A DNA stretch of 64,000 bases from Rufibacter psychrotolerans (GTDB taxonomy: Bacteria > Bacteroidota > Bacteroidia > Cytophagales > Hymenobacteraceae): NCBI RefSeq assembly GCF_016924645.1, contig NZ_JAFFJV010000008.1:62001-126000 (forward strand). Direction: 5' to 3'. The notes below the pieces were generated by a model. It was given only the letters and a program-made list of their open reading frames with translations. It was not told where the DNA came from and ran no database searches. The position numbers and the translations under genes are program-made. This document shows, piece by piece, positions 1-7,636 of the stretch (positions are counted from its first letter, which is position 1; each line of letters opens with the position of its first letter).

Positions 1-615
1 CTTCACGCCCAACTCGCCAATGAACTTGGGCAGCAGGGTAGGAGGCCCGCACACGGCCACCTCGGCGCCTTGCATCTGCAGCGCGAAAATGTTGGAAAGC
101 GCCACGCGCGAGTGCGTGATGTCACCGATGATGGCGATTTTCTTGCCCGCCACTTCACCCAGCCGCTCCCTAATGGAGAACGAATCCAGCAGGGCCTGGG
201 TGGGATGCTCATGGGTGCCGTCGCCGGCGTTCACTATGTTGGCCTTGATCTTGCGCGACAGGAAGTGCGGCGCCCCGGGGCTGCTGTGGCGCATCACAAT
301 CATGTCTACCTTCATGGCCAGGATGTTGTTGACGGTGTCCAGCAGGGTTTCACCCTTCTTCACCGAACTGCCCGAGGCCGAGAAGTTGATCACATCCGCC
401 GAGAGGCGTTTCTCGGCCAGCTCAAACGAGAGGCGGGTGCGGGTGGAGTTCTCAAAGAACACGTTGGCAATGGTGACATCGCGCAGCGAGGGTACTTTCT
501 TGATAGGCCGGTTCAGCACTTCCTTGAACTGGTCAGCGGTTTCAAAGATCAACTGAATGTCCTGCGGGGTAATCTCTTTGATGCCCAACAGGTGCCGGAC
601 GCTAAGCTGTTGCAT
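1..615 (-). CDS. pyrB: Aspartate carbamoyltransferase catalytic chain (partial, 3' end off window)
   Basis: This enzyme condenses carbamoyl phosphate with L-aspartate to give N-carbamoyl-aspartate, the committed step of de novo UMP synthesis, in the cytosol. The first 205 residues are visible and the rest lies beyond the left edge. The carbamoyl-phosphate loop STRTR is at residues 57-61, SVKKGE at 84-89 and HPTQALLD at 137-144, all diagnostic of the ATCase family. The ATG at 613-615 lies inside the end of pyrR in another frame (14 nt overlap), so the two genes are co-transcribed and probably translationally coupled. SVKKGE and the aspartate pathway context separate it from ornithine enzymes. 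Confidence 0.96.
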   Translation of the reverse strand, partial: MQQLSVRHLLGIKEITPQDIQLIFETADQFKEVLNRPIKKVPSLRDVTIANVFFENSTRTRLSFELAEKRLSADVINFSASGSSVKKGETLLDTVNNILAMKVDMIVMRHSSPGAPHFLSRKIKANIVNAGDGTHEHPTQALLDSFSIRERLGEVAGKKIAIIGDITHSRVALSNIFALQMQGAEVAVCGPPTLLPKFIGELGVK

Positions 616-1174
616 GGGGTTGTTCTTGTTCTGGAGTAAGGGTGAGGAGCCAGATGGCGTCCTCCGCGGAATCATTGCCCTGCCAGCGTACCTCTACCCG
701 CTGCGAGTGCTGGGAGTCTACGCGCTGGCCGGTATAGGTGGCCTCAATGGGTAAGTCGCGGGTGTACTGGCGGTCAATGAGCACCAACAGCTCTACCTGC
801 GCCGGGCGGCCGTAAGAAATCATGGCGTCCAGGGCGGCCCGCACGGAGCGGCCGGTGTACAGCACATCGTCTACCAGGATCACGCGCTTGCCTTCCAGGG
901 AGAAATCTACCTTGGTGGCGTTGGGGGCCAGCGGGGTGGCGCGGCGGCGGAAATCATCGCGGTGGAAGGTGATGTCCAGGTAGCCGGTCTGGACCGTGAT
1001 GCCCAGAATTTCCTGGAGGGTCTGCTGCAGGCGGTCTGCCACAAAAATGCCACGGGGCTGCAGACCCAGGATAACGGAATCGGAAAAATCGCGGTGCGTC
1101 TCTATGAGCTGGTGCGCCAGGCGCCGGATCATGATCTGAAACAGTGCGTGCGGAACAATGAGGCGTTTGTGCAT
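602..1174 (-). CDS. pyrR: PyrR-type uracil phosphoribosyltransferase / pyrimidine regulator
   Basis: A 190-residue type I phosphoribosyltransferase of the PyrR family, which converts uracil and PRPP to UMP and in Firmicutes also binds pyr mRNA. The PRPP-binding motif VILVDDVLYTGRS is at residues 98-110, GLQPRG at 37-42, and DRQYTRDLPI near 134-143 corresponds to the family DRGHRELPI motif. It sits directly upstream of pyrB with a 14 nt overlap. The start at 1174 gives the usual family N-terminus (IMIRRLAHQLIE at 14-25). A TAnnTTTG -7 element only about 15 nt upstream leaves almost no leader, so classical mRNA attenuation upstream of pyrR looks unlikely. Whether it regulates anything here is unknown; the enzyme fold is clear. 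Confidence 0.93.
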   Translation of the reverse strand: MHKRLIVPHALFQIMIRRLAHQLIETHRDFSDSVILGLQPRGIFVADRLQQTLQEILGITVQTGYLDITFHRDDFRRRATPLAPNATKVDFSLEGKRVILVDDVLYTGRSVRAALDAMISYGRPAQVELLVLIDRQYTRDLPIEATYTGQRVDSQHSQRVEVRWQGNDSAEDAIWLLTLTPEQEQPHATA

Positions 1175-1188
1175 GGCCGGGTTTTGGG

Positions 1189-1196
1189 CAAATATA
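1189..1196 (-). promoter_or_regulatory. Candidate -7 element of the pyrR-pyrB promoter
   Basis: TATATTTG on the minus strand matches the Bacteroidetes -7 consensus TAnnTTTG. It lies 15 nt upstream of the pyrR ATG. No clear TTG box was found about 18 nt further upstream, so confidence is moderate. Confidence 0.4.
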
Positions 1197-1398
1197 AAGT
1201 TTTACGGGCAGCCGCGGCACTAAAAAAGAGAATTATCTGGCAAAAGCCCCTCGCGGCCAGTTGCTCCGCAGAAAGTGGTTAACCCCCGCATTTCCCCTCC
1301 ACTGGTAATTGGGACATTAAGGCAGGCCAGGGAAGAAAGGGGTAGCCGAAGGCGGGCGCAGCCAGCTCCACAGCCGGTAGGGGCTGGAGGGGAGAGGG

Positions 1399-1434
1399 GT
1401 TTTGGGGCTGTTTTCAGGAAAACAGCCCTAAATC
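1399..1434. repeat. Intergenic near-palindrome, copy 1
   Basis: Imperfect inverted repeat with arms TTTTGGGGCTGTTTTC and GAAAACAGCCCTAAA. It runs into the stop codon (1433-1435) of the minus-strand gene next to it. It belongs to the ~26-copy family of this window. Confidence 0.85.
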
Positions 1435-2998
1435 AAGGGGTAGCCGTTGGCTCAAACGCCATGTTCTGCAGGTAGAAAACCGTACGGGATTCCCCCTGGG
1501 CGGGCCTGATGCGCTGGAACCCGAAAGCCACGAAATTGCTGCCGTAAAAGTGGATGATGCCGTCGGTCTGGTTGGTGAGCATCTTCTCAGACTCCTCGCG
1601 CACCCTCACCTCCACTTTTTCCTCGTCTGAGAGCGAGGCGTTGGGCCGCACCGTCTTGTACCAGATGTATTCCTCGTCGGGGTACACCAGGGTAATGTGT
1701 CCCTGGGGGTTAACGCCGGCCTCAATGGTGGGCGCCAGCAAGGGGTAGGTGCGGTTTTTCAGCTTGTAGGAGTTGTCCCACACCAGCTTGCCTTCCTTGT
1801 CAAAGACGCACACAATGGCGTGGGTAAACCTGAACCCGTCTACCCGGCTCCTGATGTCCCTGAGCTCGGGGTAGCGGCCGGCAAGGGGCGAGTACTGGTA
1901 CAGGTTGTTGTCGCGGTACTGCGGGTAGTAGACCTCGCCCACCACGGCGTAGCCCAGCGGGTGCGGAATGACCGGGTGCAGCAGCATGCGGTACCGCAAA
2001 ACCAGCGGCTTGCCTTTGGCTTCCTGCCGGGCAAACTTGGCCTTCATGCGCCGTTCTGCCCTGGGCGAGAGGTACTCAAAAAAGTGGCTCAGCTTGCTGA
2101 AGTCATAGTACTGCAGGTTGCCGGCCAGGTCACTGGTGAACAAGCCCTTGGCGAAGATGGAGGTGCGGTGCCCGTAGGTGCCAATGAGCCGCTTGGTGAG
2201 CGTGTCGCCGGGGGTGAGGCGGCCCGCCTGCAGGGTGTTGTCGTTGCGGTAGTCCATCTCGGGCTGGATGAAGTACGTGCCAATCACCTCGCCTTTGGTG
2301 TTCATGCGCTTGGTCTGCACCCGGGAGCGCCACCCGTTGGACTCTTCCACCACAAACTCCACGGCCCTGGTGAGCGTGTCTACCCTAAACTCGCCCAGGT
2401 CTTCTTCCATGCCAAACACCGCCGGCAGCAGCTTGATGGCTTCTTCGCTGGGGTTGAGGTGCAGCATGTTCAGGTTCTGGCGGTCTAGCCCGCTCAGGAA
2501 CACCTGGCCGTCCAGGGCCGCCATTTCCCTTATGTTGATGTAGGACGAAGGCAGCTCGTGCTCACTGAAACTGCCCTTGCCGGTGGCAAGGCGCAGCTGG
2601 TAGAGCACCAGTTTTTTGCTGGAGGCCGTGGAGAACAGCAGGTAAATCAGGTTCCGGTCGGCGGCTATGTGCAGCAGGTCGTGGCTGGGCTTGTGCTCGT
2701 ACTTTTCCTGCCAGACCAGCTGCAGTTGCCGGTCATACTTAGAGACCACAAAGTCTGCTTTGCCAAACCAGGAGCTGTTCTTGGTAGAGACCACCAGCAG
2801 GGAACTGTCGGGCAGGGCCCGCACGGTGTGGTCATCGTCAAAGGAGTTGCTTTCTATCTCGGCCCGGTAGGTCTGGGCAGGGGGCGCGGGCTTCTCCTTG
2901 TCTTTGTTCCTTTGGCGGGCGTGGGCAGAGAAGGTCCCGCCCCAGCAAAGCAGCAGGAGCAGGAACGGGCACGTAAAGCTTCTGATCTGTGCGATCAT
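1433..2998 (-). CDS. Secreted protein of unknown function (521 aa)
   Basis: No family recognised. The N-terminus has a typical signal peptide: IAQIRSF, then a hydrophobic core (FLLLLLCWGG) and a cleavage region near residue 27 (SAHARQ). The mature part begins with a Lys/Pro-rich linker and is then rich in beta-strand patterns and aromatic residues, with repeated motifs of the form D-x-x-L/V followed by a query on stored values. This suggests a periplasmic beta-propeller-like or outer-membrane-associated protein, but that is inference. A second basic, charged stretch lies near residues 310-325. Its stop codon is contacted by a palindromic repeat. It is probably a lineage-specific Cytophagales protein, and the EVE gene lies upstream on the same strand 67 nt away. 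Confidence 0.8.
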   Translation of the reverse strand: MIAQIRSFTCPFLLLLLCWGGTFSAHARQRNKDKEKPAPPAQTYRAEIESNSFDDDHTVRALPDSSLLVVSTKNSSWFGKADFVVSKYDRQLQLVWQEKYEHKPSHDLLHIAADRNLIYLLFSTASSKKLVLYQLRLATGKGSFSEHELPSSYINIREMAALDGQVFLSGLDRQNLNMLHLNPSEEAIKLLPAVFGMEEDLGEFRVDTLTRAVEFVVEESNGWRSRVQTKRMNTKGEVIGTYFIQPEMDYRNDNTLQAGRLTPGDTLTKRLIGTYGHRTSIFAKGLFTSDLAGNLQYYDFSKLSHFFEYLSPRAERRMKAKFARQEAKGKPLVLRYRMLLHPVIPHPLGYAVVGEVYYPQYRDNNLYQYSPLAGRYPELRDIRSRVDGFRFTHAIVCVFDKEGKLVWDNSYKLKNRTYPLLAPTIEAGVNPQGHITLVYPDEEYIWYKTVRPNASLSDEEKVEVRVREESEKMLTNQTDGIIHFYGSNFVAFGFQRIRPAQGESRTVFYLQNMAFEPTATP

Positions 2999-3065
2999 AC
3001 GGTGTTTTTAAAAGACTTCAAGGAAACATTAAAAACGCCGGCTACCTGCCTGAAGACGGGTTGGG

Positions 3066-3470
3066 TTACTGCCCCAGGCTCAATAACACCTCAAACTCCT
3101 CGGGCCGCAGGGGCATGACAGACAAGCGGGACTGCCGCAGCAGCGCAATGTTCTGCAGCCGCTCGTCTTTCTTGATCTGGTCAAGGGTAACCGGTTGGGC
3201 AAAGGCCTGCTCGGGCACCAGGGTCACGGCCACCCATCTGGGGTCGTCGGCGGTGGGGTCTGGGTAGGCTTCCTTGCTCACTTTGGCCACGCCCGTGATG
3301 GCTTTCTCTGAGACGCTGTGGTAGTACAACACCAGGTCTCCGGCTTTCATTTGCTGTAAGTTGTTTCTTGCCTGAAAATTGCGGACCCCGTCCCAGGTAG
3401 TTTGTCCGTCGCGCAGTAAGTCAGACCAGGCGTACTTCTCGGGTTCAGTTTTTACGAGCCAGTAGTTCAT
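3066..3470 (-). CDS. EVE domain-containing protein
   Basis: A 134-residue single-domain protein of the EVE (PUA-like, thymocyte nuclear protein 1-like) family. It starts MNYWLVKTEP and carries WDGVRNFQARN at about 25-35 and GDLVLYYHS near 44-52, both family hallmarks. EVE domains bind modified nucleobases in DNA or RNA in the cases studied; the ligand here is unknown. The start at 3470 is preferred over an in-frame ATG 12 nt upstream because family members begin with MxYWL. It lies in the same orientation as the secreted unknown gene and may share a transcript with it. No restriction or defence genes lie nearby, so a housekeeping role is as likely as defence. Confidence 0.92.
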   Translation of the reverse strand: MNYWLVKTEPEKYAWSDLLRDGQTTWDGVRNFQARNNLQQMKAGDLVLYYHSVSEKAITGVAKVSKEAYPDPTADDPRWVAVTLVPEQAFAQPVTLDQIKKDERLQNIALLRQSRLSVMPLRPEEFEVLLSLGQ

Positions 3471-3537
3471 ACGTAATAACAAGCAGGCGCCTGCCCAGCA
3501 GGCAAGCCCTTGCTTAGCTTAAAATAATAAAAGATTT

Positions 3538-3933
3538 CTACTCTTGAGTGGTTTTGCGCCGAATTTTGAGTTTTTCTGGCGAAACGGAGATAATCTCCAG
3601 CACCTCGGGCTTATGCTTGGGGTTGTCAAAGGTGACGCGCAGCTGGTCTTTGCCCGAGGCCTCCCATTTGCCGGGTTGTTCTTCCAGGCCATCGGCGGGG
3701 GCAATGCCGTAGCGCGTGAACCTGCCGTCTTCCTGCAGCAGGAAGCCGGTGCGCCCGCGCGAGGGCGGGAAATCAAAGGTGTTGGGGCGGTAGGTCCGCA
3801 CATCGGCGGAGTCCTCTTCATAGGAGTACAGCCAGGTCTGGCCGTACACCGTGGCCGGCAAATCTGGCCGGGCCCCGCATTTGGTACCCATGAGCACCAG
3901 CGCCCCCAAACCCAACAGAAATGATTTTTTCAT
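3538..3933 (-). CDS. Small exported protein of unknown function (131 aa)
   Basis: The protein begins MKKSFLLGLGALVLMGTKCG, a signal peptide with a Cys at residue 19. The residues before that Cys (GTK) fit the lipobox poorly, so lipidation is uncertain. The mature domain resembles small periplasmic lipocalin-like or copper-resistance-NlpE-like proteins in general layout (FLLQEDGRFTRYGI, GKWEASGKDQLRVTF, ending in a basic strand), a pattern seen in many Bacteroidetes 'lipocalin-like' lipoproteins. I infer a small beta-barrel or sandwich. The start at 3933 is chosen because it puts MKKSFLL at the N-terminus; an upstream ATG (3957) would add 8 charged residues before it. Confidence 0.75.
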   Translation of the reverse strand: MKKSFLLGLGALVLMGTKCGARPDLPATVYGQTWLYSYEEDSADVRTYRPNTFDFPPSRGRTGFLLQEDGRFTRYGIAPADGLEEQPGKWEASGKDQLRVTFDNPKHKPEVLEIISVSPEKLKIRRKTTQE

Positions 3934-3993
3934 GCGTTTATCGGCTTGCCCGTGCATTCACCCACCGGCAATCCTGGCACAATATAAGAAATA

Positions 3994-4189
3994 GTCCTGA
4001 GTTCTGAGTCCAGAGTCCTGAGTTGGCAAAATCACCCGGAATCCCGGCCAGCCTCAGCCATGAGGGCTTTCCCTTTTTGAGCCCTTTTTCCAGAAACAGG
4101 CCTACATCGGCGGAGCCGAACACATGCTCTGACTCAGGACACAAGACACAAGACTCAAGACTCAGAACTCAAGACTCAAGACTCAGGAC
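3994..4189. repeat. Inverted pair of heptamer arrays
   Basis: Right array 4134-4189: eight consecutive 7-bp units (TCAGGAC, ACAAGAC, ACAAGAC, TCAAGAC, TCAGAAC, TCAAGAC, TCAAGAC, TCAGGAC). Left array 3994-4021: four units GTCCTGA, GTTCTGA, GTCCAGA, GTCCTGA, which are reverse complements of the right-hand units. The two arrays face each other across 112 nt that hold a copy of the palindromic repeat. They lie between the divergent small exported protein and polX. Confidence 0.85.
4075..4106. repeat. Intergenic near-palindrome, copy 2
   Basis: Arms TTTTTGAGCCCTTTTTCC and GAAACAGGCCTA; a degenerate copy placed between the two inverted heptamer arrays. Confidence 0.6.
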
Positions 4190-4209
4190 TAACATACGCC
4201 GTATGTTCC

Positions 4210-4217
4210 TATCTTTG
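4210..4217 (+). promoter_or_regulatory. Candidate -7 element of the polX promoter
   Basis: TATCTTTG matches TAnnTTTG exactly. Transcription from it would begin near 4222-4225, downstream of the ATG at 4203. This supports translation from the GTG at 4245 instead. Confidence 0.5.
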
Positions 4218-4244
4218 CTTACCACTATTCACAGACCCAATACC

Positions 4245-5957
4245 GTGGAGAATAAAGAACTCATCCGTATGTTCCGGCTCACGGCTTCCCTGATGGAGCT
4301 GCATGACGAGAACCCGTTTAAAATAAGGTCCTACACCAGCGCCGTAATGGTGCTGGAGCGCATAGAATCACCCATCCACCAGATGAGCCAGGCCCAACTG
4401 GAGAAGCTGGACGGCATTGGCAAAGGCATGGCCGCCAAGATCATGGAAGCCATCCAGACCGGTACCCACGCTGATCTGGCCCGCCTTCTGGAGACCACCC
4501 CTGAGGGCGTGGTGCAGATGCTCAACATCAAAGGCATCGGCCCCAAGAAGATCAAAACTATCTGGAAAGACCTGGGCGTGGATACCATTGAACGGCTGCG
4601 CGAGGCCTGCGAGAAAAACGAGGTGTCTAAGCTGAAAGGCTTCGGGGCGAAAACCCAGGAGACCATTCTGCAGGGCCTGCAGTACACCGAGGCCAACAAA
4701 GGCAAGGTGCTCTGGGCCGAGGCAGAACCCCTGGCGCTGGAACTGCTCTCTTTCCTGAAAAACAGGCCAGAAACCACCGCCGCCGAGATTGTGGGCGAGA
4801 TTCGCCGCAACATGGAGACTGTGGAGACCCTGCAGTTCCTGTTGAGTTTGAACGATGACGCCATTTGGCCCAACTTCCTGACCGAACTGCCGGGTATCTC
4901 GCCGCAGGAATCGGTATCCGGGCCGTTTGTGTGGCGTGGACTGGTTGACACGACTGGCCTGAAGGTAGAAGTGCGTTTGGTGCCGGAGCGCCGCTTCGCC
5001 AACCAGGTGTTGTTGTACTCGGCTAATCCGCTCTGGCTCACCCAACCCCTGAACGACAACGGCGACACGCTCATGGCCGAAGCCTACGGCGAACCGGCCG
5101 CTTCTGAGGAGGAAATCTTTCAACGCGTGAACCTGCCCTACATAGCCCCGGAACTGCGCGAAAGCCTGCGCGTGCTGGAACTGGCCCGGGAAAACAAACT
5201 GCCCACGCTACTCACCGATGCAGACCTGAAAGGCACCGTGCACAACCACAGCACCTACTCAGACGGCGCGCACACCCTGGAGCAGATGGCCGTGCACTGC
5301 CAGCAACTGGGCTACCAGTACCTGGGCATCTGCGACCACTCCAAATCGGCGTATTATGCCAACGGATTGAACGAGTTCCGGATCAAGGAACAGCACAAAG
5401 AGATTGACCACCTGAACCAACAGCTGGGACCGTTCCGCATCTTCAAAGGCATTGAGTCTGATATCCTTTCCGATGGCTCCCTGGACTATGACAATGACGT
5501 GCTGGCTTCCTTTGACTTCATTGTGGCCTCCATCCACAGCAACCTGAAAATGGATGTAGTGAAAGCCACAGACCGCTTGCTCACGGCCATTCAGAACCCG
5601 TACACCACTATGCTGGGGCACCCTACCGGCCGCCTGCTGCTGCGCCGCGAAGGTTACCCCATTGACCACAAAGCCGTAATTGACGCCTGCGCCGCCAACC
5701 AGGTGATCATAGAAATCAACGCCAACCCGTGGCGGCTGGACCTGGACTGGCGCTGGGTAGAATACGCCCTCAGCCAGAACGTGCTCCTGAGCATCAATCC
5801 CGATGCCCACAGCATGCGCGGCTACGAAGACATGCGCTACGGCGTGCTGGTAGGCCGTAAAGGCGGCTTAACCCCAGAAATGACCTTCAATGCTAAGACC
5901 CGGGAAGAAGTAGCCACGTATTTCGAGGAACGTAAGCGGGCGAAGGGGATTCTGTAA
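4245..5957 (+). CDS. PolX-family protein: HhH motifs, degenerate polymerase domain, intact PHP domain
   Basis: A 570-residue protein with the PolX layout. A helix-hairpin-helix region spans residues 1-150 (LDGIGKGMAAKI at 55-66, IKGIGPKKIKTI at 95-106, LKGFGAKT at 130-137), followed by a pol-beta-like palm and a C-terminal PHP phosphoesterase. Family members start like MxNKEIARxF, matching VENKELIRMF from the GTG at 4245; an ATG at 4203 lies upstream of a promoter match. The palm lacks the catalytic aspartates: the family motif RRGxETVGDxD reads RRNMETVETLQ (187-197), and the third Asp is Glu242 in VEVR. All nine PHP metal ligands are present (H333, H335, D340, H365, E404, H431, H459, D520, H522). 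Inference: a DNA-repair 3'-5' exonuclease or phosphoesterase without polymerase activity. Confidence 0.9.
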   Translation: MENKELIRMFRLTASLMELHDENPFKIRSYTSAVMVLERIESPIHQMSQAQLEKLDGIGKGMAAKIMEAIQTGTHADLARLLETTPEGVVQMLNIKGIGPKKIKTIWKDLGVDTIERLREACEKNEVSKLKGFGAKTQETILQGLQYTEANKGKVLWAEAEPLALELLSFLKNRPETTAAEIVGEIRRNMETVETLQFLLSLNDDAIWPNFLTELPGISPQESVSGPFVWRGLVDTTGLKVEVRLVPERRFANQVLLYSANPLWLTQPLNDNGDTLMAEAYGEPAASEEEIFQRVNLPYIAPELRESLRVLELARENKLPTLLTDADLKGTVHNHSTYSDGAHTLEQMAVHCQQLGYQYLGICDHSKSAYYANGLNEFRIKEQHKEIDHLNQQLGPFRIFKGIESDILSDGSLDYDNDVLASFDFIVASIHSNLKMDVVKATDRLLTAIQNPYTTMLGHPTGRLLLRREGYPIDHKAVIDACAANQVIIEINANPWRLDLDWRWVEYALSQNVLLSINPDAHSMRGYEDMRYGVLVGRKGGLTPEMTFNAKTREEVATYFEERKRAKGIL

Positions 5958-5980
5958 ATTCTTAGAGCAAATTCTATTTC

Positions 5981-6046
5981 GCTACCACAAAGCCCCTGCA
6001 GGAAAAACTATCATACAGCTTTCCTGCAGGGGCTTTGTGATGTAGC
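5981..6046. terminator. Bidirectional intrinsic terminator
   Basis: A perfect 20-bp stem (5986-6005 with 6020-6039; CACAAAGCCCCTGCAGGAAA and its complement) with a 14-nt loop, extended by GCTAC/GTAGC. A T-rich stretch follows on the plus strand. It separates the convergent polX and TonB-C genes. Confidence 0.88.
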
Positions 6047-6068
6047 AATTTTTTGATTTATGGTAGTT

Positions 6069-6902
6069 TCACAAGTTCTTATTATCATACTCTGATGGAG
6101 TAAACTCCTTAAAGGTTGCCTTTCCTTTCACCACCAGGAATTCTACTGTTCGTTTTACCTTTTGAGGCTGTCCCTTGTACATTCCTGGTTGCCATTTGGG
6201 CATTTTACCTATCGCCTCCATCAGGTTTTCTTCTATACCATGCCCTAAATCTGAGAGCGCTTTTATTTTGGTTACTTGACCATCTGGCGAAACAATGAAA
6301 GAAAGCTTAGCGGTACCATTTATTCTTTGATTCAATGCCTGCTCTGGTACTTGATAGTTTTTCTTAATATAGGATTTGAAAGCTTTTTCGCCGCTTAAAA
6401 ATTTTGGAGCCGTTTCAATATTTAGGAATACACCCGTTTCATAGGCTTTCTCATCATAAGTAAAGTTACTAAAGGCTAATTTGCCGAGTAAAAAGCTGGG
6501 AACAGACCTTGGGGCGGGCACTCTAATTGGGAGAGTATACTTTACATTCACGGTTTTGCCGTCATGTCTACCCGGTTTCCATTGCGGCATGCCTTTAATT
6601 AAGTTTACTGCATTTTCATCTACCAAGGGATGCACTCTGCTTAGTAACTCAACATCCTGTACAAAACCAAAATAGTCTACGGTAAAAGTCAAATACAAAG
6701 TGGCTAAAGAGTCTTCAGTGTATTGGTACCTGGGAGGTCCAAAATTCTCTTTGATGTAATGGAACAAAGAGTCCACTCCTCCTGGAAACTCTGGCATTTC
6801 ATCTACAGCAATGTAAATTTTAGCTTTCGATGATTGCTCTTTTTGTGCAAGGGAAGGAATACTAATAGAGATGAATAAAATGAGGATGTAAAGGTGCCGC
6901 AT
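6069..6902 (-). CDS. Secreted protein with two TonB C-terminal-like domains
   Basis: A 277-residue protein with a signal peptide (LYILILFISISIPSLAQ) and two copies of the TonB_C fold. The first covers roughly residues 35-130 (MPEFPGGVDSLFHYIKENF, then VDENAVNLIKGMPQWKPG) and the second roughly 160-260 (FLSGEKAFKSYIKKNY, then LMEAIGKMPKWQPGMYKG). Canonical TonB has an N-terminal membrane anchor and a Pro-rich linker; both are missing, so this is not a normal energy transducer. Such tandem TonB_C proteins are common in Cytophagales and their role is unknown. The gene is visibly richer in A+T than its neighbours, which suggests recent acquisition or relaxed constraint. Confidence 0.82.
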   Translation of the reverse strand: MRHLYILILFISISIPSLAQKEQSSKAKIYIAVDEMPEFPGGVDSLFHYIKENFGPPRYQYTEDSLATLYLTFTVDYFGFVQDVELLSRVHPLVDENAVNLIKGMPQWKPGRHDGKTVNVKYTLPIRVPAPRSVPSFLLGKLAFSNFTYDEKAYETGVFLNIETAPKFLSGEKAFKSYIKKNYQVPEQALNQRINGTAKLSFIVSPDGQVTKIKALSDLGHGIEENLMEAIGKMPKWQPGMYKGQPQKVKRTVEFLVVKGKATFKEFTPSEYDNKNL

Positions 6903-7110
6903 AGGGGAATGTTACAATTATATATTTTGCCGCACAAGATAGTCAAAAGCACATATTCTCTTTACTTGCCTTTAAACAGAACAAACTAAAACAGGTTAAA
7001 TGGTTGAAATCAGAAGTATGTGATGAATAGGTAAATAAGTATGCTTTCTTGCAGCAGCTTTCCCTCATATACGTATAATTCTATATTAAACGGGCGTGCC
7101 AGCTTTTACC

Positions 7111-7434
7111 ATGGTTAATCCTTCACCCCGCATCAGGTCTTTTAAGGAGTTCTATCCGTTCTACCTTTCAGAACACCAGAACACCACCAGCCGCGTGCTG
7201 CATTTCACGGGGACGGGGTTGTTGCTGCTGCTCATGATCGTGGCATTTGCCTTTGGGCAATATGGTTGGTTGTGGTGGCTGCCGGTGATTGGCTACGGTT
7301 TTGCGTGGGTGGGGCACTTCTTCTTTGAGAAAAACAAACCCGCCACTTTCAAATACCCGCTCTACAGCCTGGCCTCAGACTTTATGCTGTTCTTTCAGTT
7401 GCTCACCGGCAAGCAGAAGTTTAAAGTGAAGTAA
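7111..7434 (+). CDS. DUF962 / Mpo1-like membrane protein
   Basis: A 107-residue protein of the DUF962 (YGL010w/Mpo1) family. Yeast Mpo1 is an iron-dependent dioxygenase in 2-hydroxy fatty acid alpha-oxidation; the bacterial role is not established. Seen: FYLSEHQNTTSRVLHFTGT at residues 16-34 with the two conserved His, two transmembrane segments (LLLLLMIVAFAFG and WLWWLPVIGYGFAWVGHFF) with the His of VGHFFFEKN, and a third segment at the C-terminus (LASDFMLFFQLL). The start MVNPSPRIRS at 7111 places the family motif at the expected distance; an ATG 15 nt upstream is possible. It stands alone. Confidence 0.87.
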   Translation: MVNPSPRIRSFKEFYPFYLSEHQNTTSRVLHFTGTGLLLLLMIVAFAFGQYGWLWWLPVIGYGFAWVGHFFFEKNKPATFKYPLYSLASDFMLFFQLLTGKQKFKVK

Positions 7435-7444
7435 CTCAACCTAT

Positions 7445-7541
7445 CATTTGTCATCTTGGAAAGATCTTGTGAACAAACAAGACAGGCTTCGCATAAACGC
7501 CAGAACAGTTGGCTCACAAGATCTTTCCAAAATGACAAATG
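7445..7541. repeat. Long inverted repeat with AAAGATCTTG core
   Basis: Arms 7445-7474 (TTGTCATCTTGGAAAGATCT core) and 7513-7541 (AGATCTTTCCAAAATGACAA core) can form a ~27-bp hairpin with a 38-nt loop. The same arms form the inner part of the larger nested repeats near 14.6, 19.6 and 25.7 kb. It may also end transcription of the DUF962 gene. Confidence 0.8.
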
Positions 7542-7590
7542 GGGGGATTCTTGATAGTTTACCTGTAGTTAGATTCTGAATTTTAATCCA

Positions 7591-7625
7591 TTTCCAGCTT
7601 CTTTTCCCGAGAACAGGCCTGAAAC
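7591..7625. repeat. Intergenic near-palindrome, copy 3
   Basis: A degenerate left arm (CCAGCTTCTTTTCCC) and a good right arm (GAGAACAGGCCTGAAAC), 12 nt beyond the stop of the sugar dehydrogenase gene. Confidence 0.6.
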
Positions 7626-7636
7626 AGCAGCAAGGC

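Noticed and set aside
1697-2488. Long open frames antisense to the secreted unknown gene and to many others (for example 29580-30719 opposite the SusD gene, 11311-12252)
   Set aside because: They are shadows of high-GC coding frames, with no recognisable domains and Arg/Gly/Val-rich composition; the opposite-strand genes are clearly real.
3490-3530. Terminator between the EVE and small exported protein genes
   Set aside because: GCAGGCGCCTGC and nearby GC-rich bases give only weak, overlapping dyads without a T tail.
3994-4189. Possible CRISPR array
   Set aside because: The units are only 7 bp, have no spacers, are degenerate and occur in inverted blocks; no cas genes are present.
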